A DNA stretch of 62,976 nucleotides from Bacteroides sp. (GCA_015060765.1 SUXW01000018.1:1-62976); one strand, 5' to 3'. Counted from the stretch's first letter, positions 55,602 through 62,735 are shown. Translations and numbers: made by a program. The notes: a model not told the origin generated them from the letters alone.

Positions 55602-56731
55602 CCCTCGCCCATCAGTTTCTTTATATACAACAACAAGAAATGGTCGGGAATAGCGAACGATGCATTCTCTACAGTAACCAGATCCAGATCAAGAAGTTTT
55701 TTCATGGCAGCTTGTACAGAGCTGGCCGATAAAAGAGCATGTCTTTTAATAAAAGCTCCGCTCGTTATTTTATCGGCTTTCCCTTCTTTGGCAATGGCAT
55801 ATAGTAATTCCTTCTGCCTTGTAGGTATTTGCGATAATATACGGCTATATGCATGGCTGTTGTCTTCTATGATATCATTTATGGATTTTTGAATGATGTC
55901 CGATGTGCAGACTTCATCAGGAGAAGTGTTAACAAATGCTTCGTGAAAAGTCCGCTGCATGCAATAAGTATTACCTTCGAACAACCGGTATACTTTCTGT
56001 ATATCTTCTGTTCCAATCTCTTTCCCGTATGCTTGGAACCATTTGCTCACAAAGGGAATATATTCTTCGGGTACAATGGGATAAAGCTCCATTTGTCGTG
56101 TACTGTTATAGAAAGGTTTTGCCGATGAGAGAAACATTTCAGAAATAAGATGCCGCTCACTTCCTGCAAAAATGAAGTTTACATTACCCAAATGTTGGAT
56201 ATGCGAACGCAACAACGCTTCAATGTTCTTTTCCGGATATCTGCATATCTGCTGGAACTCATCAAAAGCCACAATACAAGGGCGGTCGGCTTCTTCCAGA
56301 CATTTGAATATTTCATTCAATGTGTATTCGGGACGTACAATATCGCCCAACTCGATGCTGAAGGTAGGCATGTTACTACCGGGATCAAAACCAAACTTTG
56401 CATTCAGCGACTTTAATCCCTGAATAAATGTCCTTAACATCTTTTCATTGCGGGAGCGTAATGTTTCGAATATCTTTTGTCCGAATACATACGTAAATTC
56501 AGCCAAACTGCTGGTATGTAGAATATCTATATAAAAGGTATAATACTTATCATTCAGTTCCGGTTTGTCGTAACAGAACTGGATGAGTTTAGATTTCCCC
56601 ATACGACGCGAAGACATCAAGCAAATGTTGTCACCGTTTGTGAGGGAAAGTATTATTTTTTGTGTTTCCAACTTCCGGTCACAAAAATATTCTTCCGGTA
56701 TTTTTCCTGTTATGATAAAAGGGTTCTTCAT
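55595..56731 (-). CDS. AAA-family ATPase of the archaeal-type ATPase_2 group
   Basis: A 378-residue P-loop ATPase. It opens with the pattern NPFIITGKIPEEYFCDR, then Walker A SSRRMGKSKL (41-50). Walker B is IVAFDEFQQI (about 152-161), followed by a sensor segment FIFAGSERHLI (about 183-193). Residues 290-378 look like a winged-helix domain (ITSGAFIKRHALLSASSVQAAM). Such proteins are multicopy in Bacteroides and Prevotella; their function is unknown. The gene has its own promoter and is bracketed by 27-bp direct repeats, suggesting it arrived as a unit. Confidence 0.85.
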   Translation of the reverse strand: MKNPFIITGKIPEEYFCDRKLETQKIILSLTNGDNICLMSSRRMGKSKLIQFCYDKPELNDKYYTFYIDILHTSSLAEFTYVFGQKIFETLRSRNEKMLRTFIQGLKSLNAKFGFDPGSNMPTFSIELGDIVRPEYTLNEIFKCLEEADRPCIVAFDEFQQICRYPEKNIEALLRSHIQHLGNVNFIFAGSERHLISEMFLSSAKPFYNSTRQMELYPIVPEEYIPFVSKWFQAYGKEIGTEDIQKVYRLFEGNTYCMQRTFHEAFVNTSPDEVCTSDIIQKSINDIIEDNSHAYSRILSQIPTRQKELLYAIAKEGKADKITSGAFIKRHALLSASSVQAAMKKLLDLDLVTVENASFAIPDHFLLLYIKKLMGEGS

Positions 56732-56750
56732 AAGCCAACTTTGTTTGGCA

Positions 56751-56793
56751 CAAATATAATTATTTATTTTGAATTATTCAAATTCAATAATTC
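56751..56793 (-). promoter_or_regulatory. AAA ATPase promoter with overlapping palindrome
   Basis: On the minus strand TTTG (56779-56782), 20 nt, then TATATTTG (56751-56758) is a full consensus promoter 20 nt ahead of the ATG. GAATTATT (56771-56778) and AATAATTC (56786-56793) form an 8-bp inverted repeat over the -33 element, a likely operator. Confidence 0.72.
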
Positions 56794-56830
56794 GATTTGA
56801 ATGATAAGCATACACCATATAGTTTACTTG

Positions 56831-56857
56831 TTTTTTCATACGTCTGTTTTTTAAGAT
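56831..56857. repeat. 27-bp direct repeat, copy 2
   Basis: The partner of 55575-55601. The DNA between the copies is 1229 bp and contains only the AAA ATPase gene and its promoter. Confidence 0.92.
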
Positions 56858-56870
56858 TTTTTATACCTCC

Positions 56871-56894
56871 TGTACTTAGACATGACTAAGTACA
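56871..56894. promoter_or_regulatory. palindromic operator candidate
   Basis: TGTACTTAG (56871-56879), 6 nt, then CTAAGTACA (56886-56894) is a perfect 9-bp dyad between the divergent ATPase/HTH side and the VirE gene. Its size fits a dimeric regulator. Confidence 0.6.
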
Positions 56895-56950
56895 AAAGTA
56901 AATAAATATTGCGTTAATTTGTACGTCTATTTTATTTTTAAAATAAAGCA

Positions 56951-59083
56951 ATGACACTACTATGCCTTTTCTCCAGGGGGCACCGGGATACCGTGCCTCA
57001 GGAGGCCAGTGTAGAGCAGCTGGCTCAAATGATTGCTCATGATGAATCGGTCAAATCCTTTACCGGACTATGCCGCCATTACCTGAACCAAGGCGACGGA
57101 AAACGCGCCGCGGAGTTCAAGTCACGGATTCCATGCTTCAGTGTGGCGGTAACGTTCAAGGGCGGCAAGAGTGAGAAGTGCATCACAGGATGTACTTACC
57201 TCAGCTTGGTGGACGTGGACGATCTGGATTCGGCCGAGGATGTTCACCGTCTGTGGCGCATAGCCATGGACGACTCTCATACACTCCTTGCCTACCCCAC
57301 CGCCTCGGGGCTGGGACTGCGCATCATCTTCCCCTACACGCTGGAGGGGACGGATACGGATCTTGACGAACTGTTCCGTACCGACCGCCAACGGGCCAAG
57401 AAGATGTACGGGCAGGTCTTTACACAAGGCAACGAGTATTACAGAAAGCTGTTGGGCGTAGAAACCGACACCCAATGCAAGGACTGTACCCGTCTGTCGG
57501 GACTGGCCCACTGTGCCAACGTGTACTACAACCCACGCGCCGCACCGCTCGCCATTACCCCGACGGAAGAGAAAGTCGTAAAGCGAAGCCGTCACCACTC
57601 TACGGTAGCCAAGGCTGTGCCCGTGGTAAAGGGTATCTTGACCAACCGTGGTGTGGAGTATGTGGAGGGAAACCGCAACAACTACATCTGTCAGGCTGGA
57701 TACCTGCTGAATCAGTACGGAGTAGAGCTGGCCGATGCCGTGGAATGGGCGGAAGAGGAGTTTGCCGATTACCGGGACAAGCCTTCCGTAGCCGACATCA
57801 TCCGTTCGTGTTACCACAAGACCGATGAGCACGGAAAGGAAAAGCTTTCCCGCAAGGAAAGTGTACCCAAGTATGCCACGGTAAGCGAGATAGAGGCATT
57901 CCTTACCGGTGAAGCGGATTTCCGTTACAACGAGATTACCCGCATGAACGAAATCCGCTGGAAAGGAGAAGAAACCTTCCGATCCATCACCGACCGCGAC
58001 GAAAGCACGTTGTGGCGGCGCATGAATCGGAGTGAACGGCCCGCGCGGTTCAATGACCTGCGCCTGGTACTCTCATCGGAGTACGTGCCTTTCTTCTCTC
58101 CCTTCAAGGACTACTTCTACCACCTGCCTACGTGGCAGGAAGGCGACACCGACTACATCCGCTTACTGGCCGATACGGTAACGCTGGCCAACAGTTCGCC
58201 TGAGGCGAAGGCTACTTTCGAACACTGCCTCAAGAAATGGCTGGTGGCAATGGTGGCTGGATTCCTGAGCGACCGGGTGAACCACGAAATACTGGTATTC
58301 ATCGGGCGGCAGGGCATCTACAAGACCACATGGTTCCACTATCTGCTTCCACCCGAACTGAGGACGTACTACGTTGCGAAGACCAACACGCGCCGCATGA
58401 CCAAGGACGACCGCCTGCTAATGGCGGAGTCGGGACTGATATGCCTGGAGGAAATCGTGACGATGACCGACGAGGAAGTGGACCAGATCAAGGCGGCGGC
58501 TACATTGCCGCAGATTGTAGAACGGGCTGCTTATGCACGCAACAAGGAAGTGCGTCCGCACCTGGCTTCGTTCTGCGGCACGGGCAACCATGTGCAGTTT
58601 CTTACCGACACGTCGGGCAACCGCCGATGGCTGCCTTTCGAGGTGACCGACATTCTCAGTCCCTACAGTCACCCCATCGAATACACAGGTCTGTATAGCC
58701 AAGTGCTGCACCTGTGGAAAAGTGGTTTCGTGTACTGGTTCGATACGGACGAGATTCGTTCCCTGGAACGGCATCTGGAACAGTTCGAAGCTCTTTCGCT
58801 CGAAGAGGAGCTGATACTGAAGCATTACCGCAAGCCAGGTCCTACAGACCATGCCGTGTTCCGAAGCACGGCCGACATCCTGCTCCGCATCAATACAGGG
58901 TTGAAGCAGCCGCTGAATGCCATAAAGATAGGCATCATCATGAAAAAGATGGGCTTCAAACAGATGCGTTTGGGAAACGGAAAACGAGGTTATCGGTTGA
59001 TAGAACTTTCTTTCGATGAAATAGCGAGAGAGGGAATAACCGATGCTCCACCAGTAGAACGGCAAAGCAAACTGGAATTTTAA
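56951..59083 (+). CDS. VirE-like protein: BT4734-type N-domain plus primase/helicase-like ATPase
   Basis: A 710-residue protein in the VirE/VapE family. Residues about 15-190 form a BT4734-like N-terminal domain (KCITGCTYLSLVDVDDLD, LLAYPTASGLGLRIIF) that resembles archaeo-eukaryotic primases. A linking helical domain spans about 215-300. The C-terminal part is a D5/VapE-like superfamily 3 helicase: Walker A IGRQGIYKTT (about 447-456), Walker B GLICLEEI (about 494-501), and SFCGTGNHVQFL-TDTSGNRRWLPFEV near 540-562. Related proteins start replication in phages and satellites. The DNA seems more GC-rich than flanking core genes. A 27-bp inverted repeat follows the stop. Confidence 0.86.
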   Translation: MTLLCLFSRGHRDTVPQEASVEQLAQMIAHDESVKSFTGLCRHYLNQGDGKRAAEFKSRIPCFSVAVTFKGGKSEKCITGCTYLSLVDVDDLDSAEDVHRLWRIAMDDSHTLLAYPTASGLGLRIIFPYTLEGTDTDLDELFRTDRQRAKKMYGQVFTQGNEYYRKLLGVETDTQCKDCTRLSGLAHCANVYYNPRAAPLAITPTEEKVVKRSRHHSTVAKAVPVVKGILTNRGVEYVEGNRNNYICQAGYLLNQYGVELADAVEWAEEEFADYRDKPSVADIIRSCYHKTDEHGKEKLSRKESVPKYATVSEIEAFLTGEADFRYNEITRMNEIRWKGEETFRSITDRDESTLWRRMNRSERPARFNDLRLVLSSEYVPFFSPFKDYFYHLPTWQEGDTDYIRLLADTVTLANSSPEAKATFEHCLKKWLVAMVAGFLSDRVNHEILVFIGRQGIYKTTWFHYLLPPELRTYYVAKTNTRRMTKDDRLLMAESGLICLEEIVTMTDEEVDQIKAAATLPQIVERAAYARNKEVRPHLASFCGTGNHVQFLTDTSGNRRWLPFEVTDILSPYSHPIEYTGLYSQVLHLWKSGFVYWFDTDEIRSLERHLEQFEALSLEEELILKHYRKPGPTDHAVFRSTADILLRINTGLKQPLNAIKIGIIMKKMGFKQMRLGNGKRGYRLIELSFDEIAREGITDAPPVERQSKLEF

Positions 59084-59091
59084 AAAGTTGA

Positions 59092-59241
59092 TTTCGTCAA
59101 GTTCGTCAAGTTCGACGGACTTGGCGAAACTTTTTATATACATTATAATGATATATAATTTTGTAATTGAATATATTTAAAATATATAATACACAAATAA
59201 AAGTTATAAAACAGCCGTCGAACTTGACGAACTTGACGAAA
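59092..59241. repeat. 27-bp perfect inverted repeat with 96-nt AT-rich spacer
   Basis: Arms 59092-59118 and 59215-59241 match perfectly as reverse complements. Each arm has GTCAAGTTC in tandem. It sits between convergent VirE and DUF4248 without a T-run, and a copy is kept in the remnant at 1538-1686. Confidence 0.9.
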
Positions 59242-59261
59242 GTAACAAAAAAGAAAAAGAA

Positions 59262-59498
59262 TCACGGTTCCCCCAACGCCTCCACAATATACTTTACCTG
59301 TATGGGAGTGAAACTTTTCGAATGTTCCGTCAGTCCCGAGGCATAAAGAATCTCTACCAGGCGGGGCTGAAGCTCTATCCACTGCATGAGTTTGCGTCGT
59401 GCCGCCGAAGTGCTCAAATAAGGGCAGTACAGCTGTGCCAGCTCGCCCTTTCCATAAGTGCGTATCTTGAATCTATCCATCTTTCCGTTGTATTCCAT
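59262..59498 (-). CDS. DUF4248 family protein
   Basis: About 78 residues, basic. It matches the DUF4248 pattern FKIRTYGKGELAQLYCPYLS with the usual C-terminus FTPIQVKYIVEALGEP. The family is typically encoded antisense between VirE and HU genes in Bacteroides; function is unknown, and a small DNA-binding role is plausible. The ATG at 59498 follows an AT-rich leader. The ATG at 59480 (MDRFKIRTYG) is an equally good start by family length. Confidence 0.82.
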   Translation of the reverse strand: MEYNGKMDRFKIRTYGKGELAQLYCPYLSTSAARRKLMQWIELQPRLVEILYASGLTEHSKSFTPIQVKYIVEALGEP

Positions 59499-59550
59499 TT
59501 GATACAAATTTACTACTTTCTATCCACATTATCAAGTATTTACACTATTT

Positions 59551-59619
59551 TATCGTGCAGAATCGTGCAAGATTATGCAACATTACACACCATCGGCCGG
59601 TATCGTGCAGAATCGTGCA
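59551..59619. repeat. 10-bp-phased ATCGTGCA repeats
   Basis: ATCGTGCA occurs at 59552, 59562, 59602 and 59612, with a degenerate ATTATGCA at 59572. Paired copies are 10 bp apart and the two pairs are 50 bp apart, so all lie on one DNA face. They lie between divergent DUF4248 and HU-like genes. Confidence 0.75.
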
Positions 59620-59665
59620 GAGCGTGGAACGGATGGTGTATCTTCGCAGTACGGAAAGGGAAAAC

Positions 59666-59722
59666 AAACCGACCGTTTAGCGGCCGTAAACCGACGGTTT
59701 CTTCCCCGTAAACCGACCATTT
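59666..59722 (+). repeat. three 22-bp-phased iterons
   Basis: AAACCGACCGTTT, AAACCGACGGTTT and AAACCGACCATTT start at 59666, 59688 and 59710. They lie 32-88 bp upstream of the HU-like start, and the same array with the same 22-bp spacing survives at 1460-1516. Confidence 0.85.
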
Positions 59723-59753
59723 ATTTTATAAACCCTTAAAAATGTAAAGAATT

Positions 59754-60215
59754 ATGGCAAAAGGAACATTAAAGTACAAATTGTATCAATGGAAAGACAA
59801 TCGGAACATCAACTCGGAACCCATGTGGCATGCACGTGCCGCCAAAGGGACTACCATCGAATTCGAACAACTGGTAGAACACATGAGCGAACACAATTCA
59901 CCTTACTCCAAAGGAGTTATCAAGGGAGTACTTACCGACATGCTGGCATGTGTAAAGGAGCTGGTACTCGACAACAAGTCAGTCCGCTTAGGCGACTTGG
60001 GACTCTTCTCCATCGGCATCCGATCCAAAGGGGCACTAACCAGCAAGGACTGGAAGGTGGCAACGCATCTGCGCGGAGTAACACTGAATGTACGCAACAC
60101 CAAGACATGGAGCAACACCGAATTGAGAAACAATTGCAACATTGAGGAATACGGTGAGTATACCGTAGAAGACAACGATGCAAAAGATGAAGAGGAAGAA
60201 ACGGTTGAACCATGA
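59754..60215 (+). CDS. HU-like DNA-binding protein
   Basis: A 153-residue member of the HU-related family found in Bacteroidetes. An N-terminal strand domain (AKGTLKYKLYQWKDNRN) is followed by the HU-like core with YSKGVIKGVLTDMLACVKELVLDNKSVRLGDLGLFSIGI and an acidic C-terminal tail (DAKDEEEETVEP). It probably binds or bends DNA, perhaps at the iterons just upstream; that link is inference. Its stop overlaps the amidase start by 4 nt, so the two are coupled. Confidence 0.9.
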   Translation: MAKGTLKYKLYQWKDNRNINSEPMWHARAAKGTTIEFEQLVEHMSEHNSPYSKGVIKGVLTDMLACVKELVLDNKSVRLGDLGLFSIGIRSKGALTSKDWKVATHLRGVTLNVRNTKTWSNTELRNNCNIEEYGEYTVEDNDAKDEEEETVEP

Positions 60216-60652
60216 GAAGGATAGACCATATTGTGGTGCACTGTAGCGCCACACGGGAGGGACAGCATCTCCCTCCCGAAATCCTCGACTGGATGCACCG
60301 TGCCCGTGGATTCAGCGGTACAGGCTACCACTACTACATCCGTCGTAGTGGAGCGGTGCACAACGCACGTCCCATCGCCCAGATAGGGGCACACACCCGG
60401 GGGTACAACCATCACAGCATCGGTATCTGCTACGAAGGCGGACTGGATGCACGGGGAAACCCCACCGATACCCGCACCCCCGAGCAACGTGCCGTGCTCC
60501 GTCTGCTGGTGGAACAGCTCAAGCGGAAGTTCCCCGCCGCAAGGGTATGCGGACACCGCGACCTGAGTCCCGACACCGACGGCGACGGAGTGGTGGAACC
60601 CCACGAATGGCTCAAGCAATGTCCCTGCTTCGAGGTGGAGACGGAACTGTAA
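60212..60652 (+). CDS. N-acetylmuramoyl-L-alanine amidase (Amidase_2), copy 1
   Basis: A 146-residue zinc amidase of the T7 lysozyme/PGRP fold that cleaves the bond between MurNAc and the peptide stem. Likely zinc and catalytic residues are H10 (VVHCSAT), H40 (GYHYY), H115 (CGHRDL) and a Cys at 137 or 139 (CPCF). It lacks a signal peptide, as phage endolysins do. Between GHRDL and CPCF it has an insertion with DTDGDG, resembling a calcium loop, which copy 2 lacks. It is coupled to HU and followed by smalltalk. Confidence 0.93.
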   Translation: MRRIDHIVVHCSATREGQHLPPEILDWMHRARGFSGTGYHYYIRRSGAVHNARPIAQIGAHTRGYNHHSIGICYEGGLDARGNPTDTRTPEQRAVLRLLVEQLKRKFPAARVCGHRDLSPDTDGDGVVEPHEWLKQCPCFEVETEL

Positions 60653-60686
60653 ATAAAATTATCAAACCAAAAAGAAAGGAAAAATT

Positions 60687-60797
60687 ATGAGTACAGGAAA
60701 CAAGAAGAAGTCCACCTGGGACTTAGTTTTGAAAGTGATTATCGCCGTAGCCTCGGCCCTGGCCGGTGTGCTGGGCGCCAATGCCATGAACCTCTGA
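60687..60797 (+). CDS. smalltalk-type small membrane peptide, copy 1
   Basis: A 36-residue peptide with a basic head (MSTGNKKKSTWDL) and a single hydrophobic helix ending GVLGANAMNL. It matches what is called smalltalk protein in Bacteroidetes, usually next to an amidase. A short holin-like or membrane-anchoring role is a guess. The stop-proximal 67 bp are identical to copy 2. Confidence 0.85.
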   Translation: MSTGNKKKSTWDLVLKVIIAVASALAGVLGANAMNL

Positions 60798-60812
60798 TGA
60801 GGTAGTATTCTT

Positions 60813-60899
60813 CACCACAGAGTACACGGATGAACACAAGTTATTCGGATCGATGTTTCAACATCAGGAGTATCCGTAAAATCCGTGGAATCTGTGGTG
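60813..60899. repeat. REP-like inverted repeat
   Basis: CACCACAGAGTACACGGAT (60813-60831) pairs with 60881-60899 at 17 of 19 positions. It lies between the convergent smalltalk and S24 repressor genes. This CCACAGA...ACGGAT type is a common dispersed repeat and may act as a terminator. Confidence 0.75.
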
Positions 60900-60933
60900 A
60901 TTCTTTCATCGTGCATGGTGCCTATACAAGGAA

Positions 60934-61635
60934 TTATAGCATAACATGTTTTCTGATGGAAAACTTGACTATTCCCATAGCCTGTATATTGACTATGGGC
61001 AATTCCATGGGTTCGTGGTTCTGGTTGTAGCTTACCAAAGTAATGTATCCTTCTTTTTCCGAACGCTTTACATACTTGACCGTCAGGTAGTCGTCGCCAT
61101 CCAATTGGAAGGAGACCAGATAAATCTCACCGAAGATAATGTTCTCCACATTACCTATTTCCTTGAACCCTACAATGTCGCCCGACTTCAACAATGGATA
61201 CATGCTGTCTCCCGTAATGCGCAATGCACCGTCGCATGCCGGAATATTGGGTATCAGTATCCTGCCTTCAATATATTGGTTCTTGTTGGTGAGTATCGTC
61301 CGCAGATTTGCCGCCGCATGGATATTATAGAGTGACACATACCTGTCGTCCATCGGCTCCCGGCTCTTGGGATGATGTATAATTTCCACTTCACGGCCGT
61401 TTTCGTCCGCTGTCCTTCCCTCCGGTTTTCCCTTTCCCGTCAGCAGCCAGGTATAGTCTATATGCTTCATTTTCTCCAGAAACAGCGGATAGTCTATGCT
61501 GTTCCTTCCCATCCAGTTGCTTAACGTCGGACGGGATATGCCCAAATATTCTGCCAGTGCGGCATCCGTCCTGAAGTTCATCACTTCTTTCGCACGTTTC
61601 ACAATATCCTGTACGTTCAATAACGGTTCATTCAT
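60934..61635 (-). CDS. S24 family LexA/CI-type repressor
   Basis: A 233-residue repressor. An N-terminal phage CI-type HTH (about 8-60; AALAEYLGISRPTLSNWMGR) is linked to an S24 peptidase domain. That domain has the catalytic Ser in TGDSMYPLL (S144) and Lys in DYLTVKYVKR (K187). Such proteins self-cleave on DNA damage and release lytic or excision genes. It is convergent with the cassette and divergent from the second amidase. Repeats overlapping its own promoter suggest autoregulation. Its last 13 codons survive in the remnant near 1.3 kb. Confidence 0.92.
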   Translation of the reverse strand: MNEPLLNVQDIVKRAKEVMNFRTDAALAEYLGISRPTLSNWMGRNSIDYPLFLEKMKHIDYTWLLTGKGKPEGRTADENGREVEIIHHPKSREPMDDRYVSLYNIHAAANLRTILTNKNQYIEGRILIPNIPACDGALRITGDSMYPLLKSGDIVGFKEIGNVENIIFGEIYLVSFQLDGDDYLTVKYVKRSEKEGYITLVSYNQNHEPMELPIVNIQAMGIVKFSIRKHVML

Positions 61636-61650
61636 AATCGCAGCCTTTTA

Positions 61651-61698
61651 AAATTACGTTGCAAAATTAATACCAATGTTTTAATTACGCAAATTAAT
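61651..61698 (-). promoter_or_regulatory. S24 repressor promoter with operator repeats
   Basis: On the minus strand TTTG (61690-61693), 20 nt, then TAATTTTG (61662-61669) is a full consensus. Two related repeats, AATTACGTTGCAAAATTAAT and AATTACGCAAATTAAT (plus strand, about 61652-61671 and 61683-61698), each cover one promoter box. This is the layout of a self-repressing CI-type operator. Confidence 0.72.
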
Positions 61699-61708
61699 TA
61701 TTCATTAT

Positions 61709-61742
61709 TTTCATTGGAAGGCATCCTTCCCTTCCAATGAAA
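61709..61742. promoter_or_regulatory. 13-bp inverted repeat in the divergent region
   Basis: TTTCATTGGAAGG (61709-61721) and its perfect complement (61730-61742) are spaced by 8 nt, upstream of both the repressor and amidase 2. It could be an operator. The 391-bp gap otherwise holds the two promoters and AT-rich DNA, with no gene seen. Confidence 0.5.
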
Positions 61743-61926
61743 TCCATATCAGTGAAAGATTTTTCTAAATTAATAAGGTGTAATATTTTAATTAATAAAA
61801 TTATTTGGTTGAAAATATTTCGTCGCGACAATTTTTTACGCTTGCTTTAAATGGCTTATTATCATATATATACAAACGTATGATTGGGATTTTGAAAAAT
61901 AATCGATAAAAATGTTTTCATTTACA

Positions 61927-61976
61927 TTTGCATATATAAAACTTAATGTTTATGTTTGCAAACAGTTAAGCTTAAC
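61927..61976 (+). promoter_or_regulatory. promoter of amidase copy 2 with a palindrome at the start site
   Basis: TTTG (61927-61930), 20 nt, then TATGTTTG (61951-61958) is a full consensus. GTTAAGCTTAAC (61965-61976), a 12-bp perfect palindrome, covers the expected transcription start. Outer arms AAACAGTT and AACTGTTT extend the symmetry. Confidence 0.7.
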
Positions 61977-62026
61977 AACGAAAACTGTTTATTATTGACA
62001 ACCAAAAACAAACTGGAGATTATTTT

Positions 62027-62431
62027 ATGAGAACGATTGACTTGATTGTGGTACATTGCAGTGCCACCCGTGAAGACAGGCGTCTTCCTCCTGAATCCTT
62101 GAACCGGATCCACCGTAGTCGCGGATTTCTATGTACGGGTTATCACTACTATCTCCTCCGCGATGGCGGAGTGGTAGTTACCCGTCCGATAGCACTTCCC
62201 GGTGCCCATGCCAGAGGTTACAATAAAAATAGCATCGGAATCTGCTACGAAGGCGGGCTTGACAAACTGGGCCGTCCTTCCGATACCCGTACAGACATGC
62301 AGCGTATTTCGCTCCGGAATCTGGTAGCCGGACTTTTGGAAAGGTTCCCCCATGCGAAAGTATGCGGACACCGCGACTTGCCGGGAGTACATAAGGACTG
62401 CCCCTGTTTCGATGTAAAGACTGATTTATGA
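62027..62431 (+). CDS. N-acetylmuramoyl-L-alanine amidase (Amidase_2), copy 2
   Basis: A 134-residue paralogue of the amidase at 60212. H10, H40, H115 and the C125/C127 CPCF motif are conserved, but it lacks the DTDGDG-containing insertion (CGHRDLPGVHKDCPCF). There is no signal peptide. It has its own promoter, diverging from the S24 repressor, and is followed by a second smalltalk gene and an RHS-type gene. It may therefore belong to a separate export or lysis module rather than duplicating copy 1. Confidence 0.93.
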   Translation: MRTIDLIVVHCSATREDRRLPPESLNRIHRSRGFLCTGYHYYLLRDGGVVVTRPIALPGAHARGYNKNSIGICYEGGLDKLGRPSDTRTDMQRISLRNLVAGLLERFPHAKVCGHRDLPGVHKDCPCFDVKTDL

Positions 62432-62456
62432 TTTTAAAACTAAAGGAGACTTGATT

Positions 62457-62579
62457 ATGACTACAGAAAACAACAACGAAAGCAAGAAGAAGTCCACTTG
62501 GGACTTGATTCTGAAAGTGATCATCGCCGTAGCCTCGGCCCTGGCCGGTGTGCTGGGCGCCAATGCCATGAACCTCTGA
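62457..62579 (+). CDS. smalltalk-type small membrane peptide, copy 2
   Basis: A 40-residue peptide with a polar head (MTTENNNESKKKSTWDL) and the same hydrophobic helix as copy 1. The last 57 coding bases and 10 bases past the stop are identical to copy 1, whereas the heads differ. It starts 25 nt after the amidase stop. Confidence 0.85.
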   Translation: MTTENNNESKKKSTWDLILKVIIAVASALAGVLGANAMNL

Positions 62580-62600
62580 TGAGGTAGTAAAGGGAAACTC

Positions 62601-62735
62601 TCCCTTGTGTCATCCTGAACATCTCTTCCCTTGTGTCATTCTGAACGTAACGAAGTGGAGTGAAGAATCTGAGGACGTCAACTTTATGCATACAGTTCCT
62701 TCGTCACTGCGTTCTTCAGGATGACACGGAAGGGA
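62601..62735. repeat. dispersed REP-like repeat cluster
   Basis: TCCCTTGTGTCATCCTGAAC (62601-62620) repeats with one change at 62627-62646. An inverted partner (TTCAGGATGACA and flanks) is at about 62712-62735. The type is widespread in bacteria. It fills most of the 210-bp gap before the last gene. Confidence 0.7.

Noticed and set aside
59551..59722. CRISPR-like array
   Set aside because: Repeat units are 8-13 bp with 10-22 bp periods and no unique spacers of about 30 bp; no cas genes are present. They fit iterons.
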